The notes beneath the pieces are model-generated. The model was not told where the DNA came from. It saw only the letters and a program-made list of their open reading frames with translations, and made no database searches. A stretch of 64,000 nt of DNA from Tribonema minus (taxonomy: Eukaryota > Sar > Xanthophyceae > Tribonematales > Tribonemataceae): assembly GCA_017506865.1 (NCBI GenBank), contig JAFCMP010000529.1, positions 62,001 through 126,000 of the forward strand. Reading direction: 5' to 3'. Both the position numbers and the translations under genes were made by a program. Positions 9,063 through 20,412 of this stretch are shown piece after piece. Numbering within the stretch: the first letter of the stretch is position 1; each line of letters starts with the position of its first letter.

Positions 9063-12000
9063 CTGTGTGGGCGCATGCAGCGCAATTGCATTATCGGTGC
9101 GGCTGAGGGCCTTGCATGTTGTGCTTCAATCATTGGCCAACATTGAGATAAGTATAAGATCAGATGAAGATGTAGCAGGCAGCAGAGCTGCATCTACTGC
9201 CAGTATAGCCAATGCGTCGCAGGGGTTTTCGCAGTGTTTACGCGTGCTGCACACAAGTATGACTGTACTTGTACACATCCCAATGCATACATACCTTCGG
9301 GGTGATAAGCCCAACTTCATCAGGCATCTTGTCGATCACCTTTACCGTAACGCTAGCTGACCTGGATGATCATGTAGAATGCGCCCCCTTACTGCTGCAA
9401 CGACGATAGCGGCGGCGCGTCATGCACAAGGCGCTTCAATAGAGCTCGTGAAATTGAGCGGCGCACTCGTGCGTGAGGAGGAGCACTGCCGCAGGGTGTC
9501 CGTGGATGCCTTCTACAGTGCAGGTCAGATGTGCATAGAGGCAACTTTCAAACAAACCAGATTTGGACAGACTCCAGACAACATGTAGTGCGACGGCGTA
9601 CCCACTTCGCTTGCGTTCATGCGGCATAATCACATGTTACAGATCGTGTGGCGTGCAATTGGCGGCAGCGGCGCTGGCTTCACCGCGAGGTCCGCACAGC
9701 GCAACAGCTGCTGCAGGTGCACATGCGCAGCACGAGGGAGTAGTGCCACCTGCATGCATACACAATGCCTACGCGCATGCGTCAGGCAGCAGAGGCGCAC
9801 CTGCTCCCGCTTGCCGGCATCTCTGCGGGCTTCGCCACGGGCGGCGCGGGCTTGCGCACCGCCGGCGTGCCGGCCCTGGTCGTCGTCGGCGTCACTGCAG
9901 CATCAGCGCATGATGAGCAGCGGCGCCATGTCATTATATCGGCGAACGTCGCTGCAGGCACTTTGCAAGCAATGCATGCGTGGCCAACCGCGGCGGTCAA
10001 ATGTGCTGGAACGTGGCGGCATAGCGACGGACGGCGACACGTTGACCGGGACCTGCCGGTTGACACGTTTCACTGGCGCAGCAGCATACAGCCAGCAGCC
10101 AGCTGATGCAACGTTCATCAGAGGCAGATCATGTGATGACGTGGTATGCAGCAACTGAAGCAAACAGAGGACCCAGGGGCAAGATCTATTTGCCTTTGAA
10201 AAAATCAGCCCCCCAAAGATGAAAGAGCACAACAACTGCGAAATCCTGATTTGTGGATGTGCAGGGAAATTTACTGCAAACCTCTCCGCGATCACTCGCC
10301 AAAAAAGGGCACCATCAAAATCATCGGATGGCTTGCGGAAGGCTGCACTTACTAGTGCGTTACGTTGCACAGCAACCTATGTAATAAGAAACGGCTGAGT
10401 GTGTCAGCCCCCACCAAACTGATTGAGGCTTCCTTCACGCCAGCCACCGCACGGGATGACGGCAGTACGGTAGGGGCAGGAGGCGACAGCAGCCGTGGCA
10501 CGGCTCCGACCACCGGCGCCGCCTAAAGTGTGCGTGTGCGGCAGCACGTGCTTACTTTTCTGAGCGGTCAGCATTTCGCAAAGTTAAGCCTTCACATACA
10601 GAGGCACACCATCGACCCGATGGCCCAAGTATTGGACCCCTTGCAAAAGCAAAAGAAAATGATTTCAAACGTAATACTACGTACGCGCGCATCACGAGCT
10701 ATGAGGCTCAGGACCATGGTCCCAGCTCCGACCTCCAGTCGGACGCTGGCACCTCTCCGGGTGCGTTGCCTACAATACGTGCCGAGCGCCAAACCGCTGC
10801 ATGTGGTCAGCGCCGCCTGTGCAGCAACAGCTCACGCGCTGGAGAGCCAGCGCCAGAATAAGGTCGCTTCCTAAATGTCACTGAAGGTGTTGCCGGGGAG
10901 CGGCAATAGAACTTCGTTGAACCCCAGCGCGCTGACTGGTGAATGGTTGCAGTGATATGCACAACAAATGCACGGGCCGCAAAAATCAGCACGCCCAGAT
11001 GCACCGGTTGTGTGGAGAATCGCGCGCGCCGAAATACCTAAGAAGGCACGCGCCCTGAAGGGTCCCCCGCTATTACTTCAGAAGTATGAAAAATCAAGAC
11101 TGTCGATAACACCATCATGCTGTGATAATGATTCACATCTTGAATATAAGACAGACAGCATGTCAGGCATAGTACAAACAAAATTGCTGATGAAAATAGC
11201 CAACACGTAGCCGTACTCAGGGGTTTCGTTCATCATGTGATGATGGCTCAGAGGAGGCCGCATATATGGATAGGCGCTCCGGCAATATAATTCTCAAACT
11301 GACAGGGTGTCGACAGCTGCTGCTCCAGGCACCAACATGCTGCTTGCGTACTTCGTAGCGAGAGCCTCCAGCAGCTTCCGCCCAGCGCCCCGATACTGCC
11401 ACAATTATTATATCAGATTGCCACAGCTTTACTGGCAAATTTCAATTGTAGCAATTTATTTGTAATCGTAGCAACCAAAATAGTAAGTCTGTTTGACGCC
11501 CTTTTTGTTGCAGCAGCAACGCCCGGCAGTCTTCACCGCCCGCAACTGCGCCTGTGCCACGAAGTACCACTAGTAGGTGACGTCCACCATGAGCGGTAGC
11601 TGATGCGTCACGAGTTGTAGCTGCTGACCAAAAAGGCCTCCGAGCCTCGGCTTGCAGCACGATGTCCATCCTGCAATCCCCTGGAGATGCCAGGAATGGC
11701 GTGTAGTCGTCGTCGACTAGGCTAAGCCACGGCTTGAGATACTGCCATGGGTACACCCTGCGCGGCCCGCTTGATGCTGTTGTGCATAGTAGTGTGATCT
11801 GCCTTGATGCATGGTGCTTGACAGACTCTCGGAGGTGCCATGCAAATTTAGGCCCGCTGGCTGCGATTTTCTGCATGGGCTGTACTACTAGTAGTGTGCC
11901 GCCCGCTGCTCCACTGTGACTCCCGGACCGTTGAAGCACTCTAACGCCAGCTGCCAACGCATTGATGCCACTGGAGGCCAATGGACTGCATGTGGCGCTG

Positions 12001-14104
12001 CGACCGGACTCGTGCTTGCCAAGTGCGTGCACAATGTGCCCTGCGCTATTCAGTTTGTTGCAGATCTGCCTTTACCTTGTCCGCAAGCACGGTGGTGAAA
12101 GCGTCTGCAAGCGCACCCCAGAGCAGGCGCTTTGGACCGCACTGCAACTGCAGATCTGAAGCAATGCCCCATGTGCAGTGTGGATTTTTCAGGGTCCAGG
12201 ATGAGATGGGTGAGGTAGTGTAAAGGAGTGACTGGCCCATGTAAAGGAGTGACTCGCCCATGTCCGTTAGCACACAAACATACATTAAATAGACTGCACC
12301 TGATTATCGCACGGGCTGAGCATTCTCCCTCCAGATATGGGCGGGTTACTTCATAGTATAGCAGTTCATGCCTGGAGTCGTCCATCTCAAGTTTGCCATC
12401 CCCAGAGATCACTGGCTGGAGTCTCATTTGTTCTGCACAGGCATTCCACTTGGATTGGCAGGTGCTTGTAGTGCCATTGCTGACAGTGCTACAACTGCTC
12501 AGCCAATTGGCTTAAGCAGGCAGGGGTGCTGCTGGGTTGGATGGAAACGATGCTGACAGTTTGCAGCCGGGCGTTGCTGATGCTGGCATGTTGCAGTGCC
12601 AGTCAGCAGTATGACGGCAGTTTGGGGTTTCTGCCAGAGTGAGCTGGCGGTCTTCCGGGTCATTTATTCACAGCTGATGATGAATAATATTTACATCTGT
12701 TTAGGAAGGTCATGACTGTGACGTCTGCAAGACGCTTGCTCAAAGCAGGAAGTTGACATTTTGGAGGGCTACTACTAGACTAGTACGCTGGCACCTCAAC
12801 ATATAAAGTAGTGGTCAGTAGTGGTCATCAACTTGAATGTGCCACAGGACACGAGAGTTGCCAATCCCTCTTACATTGAGGCCGTCTCTGCAGCATTTGC
12901 CACGGATGCTTGCGTGTGCCATAGCCTGACATGGGATACAAGTGGGGCCTACTGAAACCAATCTGCGGCTTACGGTGGTAGACCTAGCAGGCGATACACA
13001 CCAAGTAACTCAAAGCCATTTGAAAACTGAGGACTGCGTGAAAAACTGGTAATGATGCTGCACCCTCAGAGTTCATTATATTTGAGAATAGCCGCGATCA
13101 CCTCAGCTGGCGCCACACTCATCCATTGTGCGTTGTCAGCATGATGTGCCGGCACGCCTGTCAAAGTCAACTACATACAAGTACAAGTATGTATACAGTT
13201 TTCCTGGGGCCGGGCCCCCTGCAGGCCTGCAACCCCTGCCGGTCCAGGACCTGCCGCTTGTCCCTGAGGTCCCCTGCTCAACTTGTGGTTTTCTGCCTGT
13301 ATTGTTGTTATGTCCTAGCAGTAAACATTCCTCACTGTCAGTCCCCTCGCGGCTCTTGGCTGCTTGCCGCCTCAAAGCGGTCAGCGAATCCAAGCTCACC
13401 CTCCCTTCTCCGTGCCTGCTTTTGTGCCTCCTGCACCAGGAGTGCTACATCTGTGATCAGGTGCGACAGTGACCTATCTAGCTCATGCGCCTCCCAGATC
13501 ATGCAGCCCGCTGAGCCAACAAGTAGAGCTACACGGATGGTTTTGCTGGCTGTCGAGAGAGACCCATTCGACTGCGCCTGGGGTCTTCCGGAATTGCCCG
13601 CCGAACTGGTGAGCCTGCGTGAGAGCCACAATACGGCGGTCGGCGTGCGCAGGTTCGTCAAAAGGGCAGGCGCCAGCGGGCGTGGTGGTAGGAGGAGCAC
13701 GCATAGCAAGGAAGCAGAGAACACAGGGCCCATGCTACGCTACGATCGATATTGACTTCGCAGATGTCTTAGTTAGCAACGGAATATTGACCAATCTCTT
13801 TGATGCTTCACATCTAGCGAGTTTGCTGTCTGCAATCAAGATGAGACCACAGAGTATGTCAACTCACCCACGATGCCAACAGGTCCGCCCCATTGCGAGC
13901 ATCCGCAAATGCGGCCTGAACATGTCTCGTCTCACTCCCTGCTCAGCGATGTTTTAGAGTCGCAGCACACGCCGTCGCTGTCTCCTTCGTACACCACTTT
14001 CGCCTGACTGACTGAAGGCCTTGATGCCTCGCGCGCGTCGGTTCGTGTCCGTTCTGGTGTAGCAACATTTATGAAGTAGAAATTTCGCTCAAACTTCAAT
14101 ATCA
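9063..14104. other. Gene-poor stretch with unassigned reading frames
   Basis: No domain is recognised. The longest frames are 11442-12032 on the minus strand (196 codons), 13126-13755 on the plus strand and 13338-13733 on the minus strand (with a charged helix-like segment HELDRSLSHLITDVALLVQE). None has a homologue I can name, and base composition does not favour one strand. A block at 10388-10470 (AACTGATTGAGGCTTC, then GGGATGACGGC) recurs at 35157-35245. A short 24-bp tandem copy (AAAGGAGTGACTSGCCCATG) lies at 12222-12264. An exon-like piece VKVIDKMPDEVGLITPK with plausible borders lies at about 9313-9366 on the minus strand. Confidence 0.35.
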
Positions 14105-15717
14105 AGCGCCCCGGTCACGGTGACCGTGCGCGGCGCGCCGGCGGCGTGGTCTGCAGCGCAGCTTCAAGTTGCAATGCTGCTTGCGCCCGCACTCGCGGCT
14201 CCTGGCATGCCCATCGCGCCGGTGCGCTTGCGGGCGGGCGGCGGCGTCACTTCCGCCGCCTTTCTGCTGCTGGCCAGCGCTCTGAAAACCTGCGGCGTGG
14301 GCATGGGCGGTGCGGCCTCATCCGCGGCGCCGGCGTCGGCGGCATCGCCAGGCGCCGCTGGTGTTTGGGAGCTAACAGTGGTCCGCGGCGTGGCGCGGCG
14401 ACTCGCGCACTCCGTCCTATGCACGGTGGACGGCACGGAAGTAGCGCTGCGGCTGCTGGGCCCTGACAATCTCAGGCTGACGGCGTGCCTGTCCTGCCTG
14501 CGACGGCACTTCACGCGCCCAGGTCAGCAGTGCCGGGCAGCGCGTTGCGCACACACCACGCTCCCCGCGATCTGCACCATGCGAGCCGCCGCCACTGGCA
14601 CAGCTGCCGGTGACCCTGCGGTAGCCGCGGCTGCAGCCGCAGTGGCAGCCGCCGCGACACAGCGTGCGCCCACCGGCGCCGCCGCCCCGCAGCCCCCAGC
14701 GCCGGCGGCGACCGGCGCCGCCGCGACGGACGCTGCTGCCGCCTCGACGCCCGCGCTGGCGAGCGCGTCGCCGGGCGCCTCGCCGCCGCCGTCGGTGGCC
14801 GACCCTGCGCAGCTGGGGCAAGAGCAGCGCATTCAGCAGCTGCAGGGGGCCATCGTGGACGGGAGGACCGCGCGGAAGGAGCTGCAGCAGCAGGTCAAGG
14901 CACTGACAAAGCTGCTGGCAGCCACCGAGGCGGGAAAGCGGGCTGCTGAGGCCGATCGCGACCGGTCTCTGGCAGCGCAAGTTCGTGTGGAGCGGCTGGC
15001 GGCGCAGCAACGGAACCTGCGCGAAGGAGAGCAGGTGCGCAACGCTGCGGCGACCGCTCGACGCGAGGCGCAGCTGACAGCGGAAGCGGCGCGCGCTGCG
15101 AGCGTGGCGGTGCCGGTGGCAGACGCCGCCGGCGCGGTGGCCACCACGCCCGTGGCGGGAGACCTTGAGGCTAGCTCTGAAGCGGCTGGCGCGGCGGCGG
15201 CGGGGGCGGCGGACGGGGTGACGGCGGCGGGCGCGGAGGCGGCAGGCACGACGGCGGCAGGCGCCGCCGCGGCGGAGGCGGCGGGCGCGGCGGCGGCAGG
15301 CGCCGCCGCGGCGGCGGCGGCGGCCGCGGCGGTGGCGGGCGCCGCGGCGGCGGCGGGCGCGCTGCCGCTTGTTGTAGATGCTGCCAGCGCGGCAGCGGCA
15401 GCGGCCGTACGCGTGGCCGTGGACCCACGGTGGCACCGGAGGCAGCGGCGGCGCCGCGGCAGCCGCCGCGCTCTTGCTCACGCGGGCGCTCGCGGTGTCG
15501 GCGCGCATCGTCGCCAGCAGCTCAGCACGGCAGCGGCTGCAGCGCCTCCCCCTCGCGCAGCGGGCACTGCAGGCCCCCATGCCTGCCAGTGACAGCAGCA
15601 CGCTTATGTCCGACAGTGGCACACCCCGCCCCAGCCGCAAGCGCACAGCGGCTGAGCGCACGCCGGGCTCGGCTGCGGAACCCCCCGCTGCATGCCTCGC
15701 GCGCGGGCTGCCTCAAG
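14105..15717 (+). CDS. ORF1-like protein with Cys motif and coiled coil (copy A)
   Basis: The frame is open from before 14105 to 15592 and has no credible ATG; the homologous copy B starts at an ATG one codon upstream of the shared sequence. Order: a globular N-terminal region (TVTVRGAPAAWSAAQ, then GVWELTVVRGVARRL), a Cys cluster (CLSCLRRH, then CRAARC), an Ala/Pro linker, a coiled coil of about 100 residues (QRIQQLQGAIVDG, then ELQQQVKALTKLLAATEAG), then poly-Ala. After about 15380 the natural-looking sequence moves to another frame (ALLLTRALAVSARIVASSS) and continues to a GTCAGT donor at 15718, so a frameshift is likely. The family is unrecognised. A Cys motif plus coiled coil in a retroelement-rich region recalls non-LTR ORF1 proteins, but this is inference. 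Confidence 0.5.
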
Positions 15718-15858
15718 GTCAGTCCACCGCCGACCGCTTCCTCTCCACCTCGACGGCCCAGCCGCCGGCACCGGAGGGAGGCGGCGGCGCCTCGGGCCTG
15801 TAAGCCGCCGGTGCGGCGCTCCCCTCATTCATCGTGATGGTGTCTGTCTCTACTTCAG

Positions 15859-16370
15859 GGGGAGCCGCACCAGCGGCCTTTGCGGCAGCTGCTGCTGCAG
15901 CAGCGGCTGCCGCGGCGAGCACAGACCCGGCGCAGCCCGAGGCAGTGCAGGAGCGCGGCGCTCAGCCTGCAACGGCTGCCATTTATCCGCGCTGCCCACT
16001 ACATGACACTGGCTGCCTCTTTCGGGTGGCAGTGCCCGCACCGCGCCTCCGCAGGAATGGGGAGGCGCACACGCTCACAGCGCAGACGTCAGCGTCGCTG
16101 GCGCTGGCGCGCCGCATCGCCACGGCGCTGGCGGATCAGCAGCGCGCGCATCCGGATATGCCCGCCGACTTCCTCGCGCGTATGCAGGCGATTGACGCCG
16201 AGTGTCTGACCCTCCACCGAGCTAGCGAGGGCACCTACCACGCCGTGGAACCCGAGCTGATACTCTGCGCATGCGTCTCGTGCGGCGAGCCCGGGTGCGT
16301 GCGCACGAAGTTGCACCTGTGCGACCACCTCAACAAAGCGTCGTTTCGGGTTCGTTCTGATGCAACATGA
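15859..16370 (+). CDS. Probable second exon of the copy A gene, Cys-rich C terminus
   Basis: An acceptor (CTACTTCAG) precedes an open frame to the stop at 16368. Its phase fits the donor at 15718, joining after Gly-Leu-Pro-Gln. Content: a poly-Ala run, CPLHDTGCLF, a helical region (LALARRIATALADQQRAH), and a terminal Cys/His cluster (CACVSCGEPGCVRTKLHLC). The spacing could bind zinc, but I cannot match it to a named finger. Joining to copy A is inferred from phase and proximity only. Confidence 0.4.
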
Positions 16371-16479
16371 AGTCTCTCGCACGGTAACTTCAACATGCAC
16401 CGGACTCAGGAATCTGCTCAGCCCGCTCAGCTCTATTGCCCTTTGCGGCCGAAGCGCCAAGCGCCATTGGCCAGCTAAT

Positions 16480-17174
16480 ATCCTACGCTGTGCTTCAGGC
16501 AGGACCCATTAGAGCCGTCAAGGTGCGCGTCGCTGGTCTCCAATGTTCAAAGTTGGCTGAGGTCTACCTGTTGAACCTCAGTGAGCCAGAATATGTGTAC
16601 ATAAAAGTCCGCAATGTACTGCGCAGTGTTGTATATGATGCGTAAGCGTAACCCATGCGCGTGCCACATCTGCGGGACGTGGCCCATGAACCTTCGGAGC
16701 ATGACTTGTTTGACATGTCACGTGTCCTGTGGTTGTGCACATTTCCTCATTGCTATCATCACGGTGTCATGCTCGCAGCTGGACCACCAACACACGACCC
16801 TAGAACAGGGGGTCGAGGCCTTTCTGCCAGTGAAACGCGCATTAGGCGGCATGCCGACGCCCGAAACCTGTAAATATCAGCTCCAGTACAAGAATCACAC
16901 CGTTTGCGACTTCACCAGCGGCAAGGGTCGGCACAAAGGATAGCTCGCCTACACCGTTGCCTGTGTGTGTTATACTGGGGAGGCATACTCAGTTCCAGAA
17001 CTAGAACATATTTGCCAACAAGTTGGCTACACCTTTGTCGGTGTAAAGCGGTCGGTAGTGCAATGCGAATGCTGGGAATATGACGCCGGTACAAACACAG
17101 TGCGTGGGGTGGTGGGGTACGTCGAAGGACATGCAAAGAGGCGCATCTTGGGCTGCCGCGCGCCTATGAAATGA
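16480..17174 (+). CDS. Further exon-like segments of an unrecognised gene
   Basis: Three segments look coding. 16499-16643, after a GTGCTTCAG acceptor: AGPIRAVKVRVAGLQ, then KLAEVYLLNLSEPEYVYIKV. About 16780-16940, after CTCGCAG: LDHQHTTLEQGVEAFLP. 16962-17174: YTGEAYSVPELEHICQQVGY, then GVVGYVEGHAKRR. Composition and codon usage look protein-like, but no domain is recognised and the splice pattern is not certain. They could be the 3' part of the copy A gene or a separate gene. Confidence 0.3.
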
Positions 17175-17574
17175 GGAGCTCAGCGATGCGTTGTTTCCAG
17201 TATGTGTTTGGGTTTGAGAAGTGTGGTTGCACTGGTTTTTTCCCAGTATGGTAGAGTATTCTTGGCACTTCCTCCTGTACGCTGTATGCAGCGTGCAGTT
17301 TGATATCAGTTGATCAACATTGACTAGTAGTCATGAATCAAGTATGGTACGTGAGAAACACGCAGGAGCGCTGAGTCAGCAGTTTGTGGTTTGATTGTCA
17401 AAGATGGATGTGTCAGTGGTGACTTGCAGCCATTGGTCTGATACCTTAAGTAGCATGTAGCGCACATTCCAGTTGATGGGTCGTCGTCGTGTGTTGCTCT
17501 CAATAGACAATATCACTTGTATCATCATATCTGGCTTGCTGAGTTGAAGTGCATGCACCTGAACTGGTGTAATC
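17175..17574. other. No gene recognised
   Basis: Lower-GC stretch with no domain and no repeat that I can define. Confidence 0.4.
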
Positions 17575-18000
17575 GCTTCGCAATGTACTGCGCTTTGTAT
17601 GTATCTGCGCAGTGGTGAGCTATGACATTTGCTCTGCATGTGAAGAGTGTTGCTGAAAGAGCACCTTGTGCACCTCATTGCACTACTGCAATGCAAATGG
17701 CACAGTATGCGCAATGGCAGAGGCGTGCATGTATGCCTGTTGTACGTATCTGCTGTGAATGTGAAGAGTGCAAATCAGACATTTTCTCAAAGCGCACTTA
17801 ATGCACCTCATCGCACTGCTGCATGAGTGCAAATTGCGTATGTTGCTCCGTGGTGAGCAGTGACAATCGGTGTGCATGAATGCGTATCTGCGCAAAGGTG
17901 AGCATGCAAATGTCAGACATTTCCTCGAAGAGCACCCTGCACACCTCAAGTTGCATATTTTGCGCAATGGTGAGCAGCGATGATCGGTGTGCATGTGAAT
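17575..18000. repeat. Imperfect tandem repeat, about 3 units
   Basis: Units of roughly 110-150 bp share GTATCTGCGCARNGGTGAGC, CAGACATTTYCTC, AGAGCACCYTG and CACCTCATYGCACT phrases. They lie immediately downstream of the ankyrin pseudogene and are not in a common frame. Confidence 0.6.
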
Positions 18001-18124
18001 GACAATATGAAGGCAGTTGAGGAAGTAGAGAGAAGCAGTACAAAGCAGATAGTGTGGCGAGTGGTCTCATTGAGTTTGTTCATGTGCATGGCATCAGCCT
18101 CTTGGCGCATGAAGGCAGAGCTGT

Positions 18125-19842
18125 CTAGGGGCTCGGCTGTGATGTCAGCAGCATCGCAATGCACTGGTCATCCAAGTTATTTGTCATCGCCAACGTGAGA
18201 GCATTCATGCGCATGTCGTCCAACGCAGTTAATTGCACGTGCGCGTGCTGCCGCAGCAACGTAGTCACACACTGAACCTGACCACTTACTGCTGCCAACA
18301 TGAGAGCATTCCTACCGCTGCGATCCACTGCGCGTACTTGCGCCGCGGCGTCGTGCATGAGCAAGGCCGTAGAGCAATTGACATGACCTGCCTCCACGGC
18401 CAACATGAGAGCATTCTTCAGGCTGGAGTGGTCCACCGCGCACACTTGCACATCTGAGTGCCATTGCAGTAGTACCTGAACGCACTTCGCGCGGCCCTTT
18501 TTCACGGCCCATATGAGAGCAGTGGTACTGACTTCGTCGACTGCACGTACTTGAGCTTCCGCGTGATGTGCGAGCAATACCTCTACACAACTCGCTTGTC
18601 CCGCGGCTGGCGCCAACATGAGAGCATTCAATCTGTTCCTATTGACTGCGCAGACCTGCACTTCCGAAAGTTGCTGCAGCAATGTGACTGCGCACGCCGC
18701 ATGGCCGTTGATGACCGCCCACATGAGAGCAGTATGGCCGCCCTGGTCGGCGACGCTGACCTGCTCGCCTGCTCGTAAGGTCAATAACGCCTCCGCGCAC
18801 TCCGCGCGGCCCGCTTCTGCCACGAGCACAAGAGCATTTTTCCCCTGCTTGTTGACGGCGCACACCTGCACCTCGGGGTAATGCTGTAGTAACAACACTA
18901 CGCATCGGACGTGGCCACTGTGGGCCGCCAAAGTGAGCGCGTTCACACCGTGATGATCGGCGGCGCGCACCTGCGTCTCGTGGTGCTGCTGCAGCAAAGC
19001 GGTGACGCACTGCGTATGGCCGATCAAGGCTGCAAACATGAGAGCATTGGTATTGACGTTGTCGACTGCGCACACCTTCGAATGGTGCGCCAACAGCGCC
19101 TCCACGCACTTGATATACCCCGCCCTCGCCACTAACATCAGAGCGACCGTTGACGTCCGCGGCGCACACCTGCTCCTCCACCTGCTGCCGCAGTAACACC
19201 AGCACGCACTCCGTGTGGCCTCCAGAGGCCGCCCACATGAGAGCGGTGTTGCCGTTTCAATCTGCTGAGAGCGCGTCCGGGGAGTGCGTCATCATCGCCG
19301 CTACGCATTCCGCATGGCCCCCTATCGCCGCCAACATGAGCGCCGTGAATCCCTTGGGGTCGGCTGCGCACACCTGCACATCCGGAGTGTGCACCAGCAG
19401 TGCTGTGTTGTGCTCTCCGCGCACGTCGCCTTCATGAGGGCCGTGCGCCCCTGGTCGTGGACGGCACGAACCTCTTCCGCCGCGGCATGCGCCAACAGCG
19501 CCGTCATGCATTTCACATGGCCTGTGAGCCTCAGGGTCGCCCACATGAGAGCGGTGAAGCTCCCGGAGTCCGCTGCAACGACCTGCGCCTCTGCGTCGTG
19601 TGTGAGCAATGTCTCCACGCACTGCGCGTGGCCTTTGACTGTCGCCCACATGAGCGCTGTAATGCCGTGCTGGTCCGAGTCGGCAGCGCTCAGTTGCAAT
19701 GCCGTTCGAAGTCGGAGTAGCTGTTCAGTAGATTTGTGATGAGATCTGCATCTCCGCGCTTGGCCGCGTGTATCAGGGACGTGACGTCATCCTCGGTGTG
19801 CAGGCACTCTGCATATGCACACTCCCTGGAATATTGGTCCAT
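18125..19842 (-). pseudogene. Ankyrin-repeat protein, broken by indels and a stop
   Basis: About 14-15 ankyrin units of 33 residues follow one another (for example TALMWAVINGHAACAVTLLQ, then QVCAVNRNRLNALML). Ankyrin arrays are protein-binding scaffolds. The likely start is the ATG at 19842 (MDQYSRECAYAECLHTEDD, then SLIHAAKRGDADLITNLL). Five lesions interrupt it: a frame change near 19690 between NLLNSYSDFE and LQLSAADSDQHG; a deletion near 19420 after TALMKAT; an in-frame TGA at 19257-19259 within an otherwise perfect unit (AD*NGNTALMWAASGGH); a loss of about 5 bp near 19145 between DVNGR and LMLVARAGY; and decay at the end (AMTNNLDDQCIAML). The last 337 codons (18125-19138) are uninterrupted, so a shorter protein might still be made. 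The repeats share strong DNA identity, suggesting recent internal expansion. Confidence 0.8.
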
Positions 19843-19912
19843 CCTGACCTGAGAACAGTCGGTTGCTCGTGTTGAGGTTTTGAAACACCAGATGAGGTTA
19901 TGTTTCTTTCCT

Positions 19913-20046
19913 CCACCGAGGTCACGCTACTGAAGCAACCACGACAAGGCCACTAGCACCGAGGTCACGCTTCTGAAGCAACCACGACAAGGCCACTAGC
20001 ACCGAAGTCACGCTTCTGAAGCAACCACAACAAGGCCACTAGCACT
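19913..20046. repeat. 43-bp tandem repeat, three copies
   Basis: The unit CACCGAGGTCACGCTTCTGA plus AGCAACCACGACAAGGCCACTAG repeats with period 43 (GTCACGC at 19921, 19964 and 20007). It lies just upstream of the ankyrin pseudogene start and could be in its former promoter region. Confidence 0.85.
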
Positions 20047-20412
20047 GACGGAAGGTGAATGACAGCTGGTTCTCATCACGTCAAGCAACCTGAAGCTGCA
20101 AGCATATAATGCGAGAGCAAAGTGTACAGGCTTATGCAGTAGCGAGCTAGACATCGCCGGCTCAATAGAGAGAGACATCACAGGCTCAATTCTATTTATC
20201 AAGTTAAAACTGTCATCATTGCTGTGACTGACCCAGGTAGCAGCACATACCTGCGAATTGATGAAGGTACTTCAGTTCCCGGCAATGTAGGGTTTGCGTT
20301 GTCCACGACCACTCATCCGGGCAACTCTGATAAATAGATAAATCAACCACCACCAACAACTTGAAGTTCACTTCGGATCCTGCTCTCAGAACTTGCCGGT
20401 CGCACGCCTTGT

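Noticed and set aside
14417..15661. 414-codon minus-strand frame opposite copy A
   Set aside because: Arg-rich antisense of a coding coiled-coil region; the plus-strand frame is supported by a second genomic copy.
18639..19238. Separate 199-codon protein on the minus strand
   Set aside because: Its first 40 residues are ankyrin repeat belonging to the broken gene; the rest is the frameshifted shadow of the same repeats.
19257..19259. TGA read as an amino acid in the ankyrin gene
   Set aside because: Cofactor E and other frames here end in TGA and the ankyrin gene has several independent indels, so a nonsense mutation is the simpler reading.
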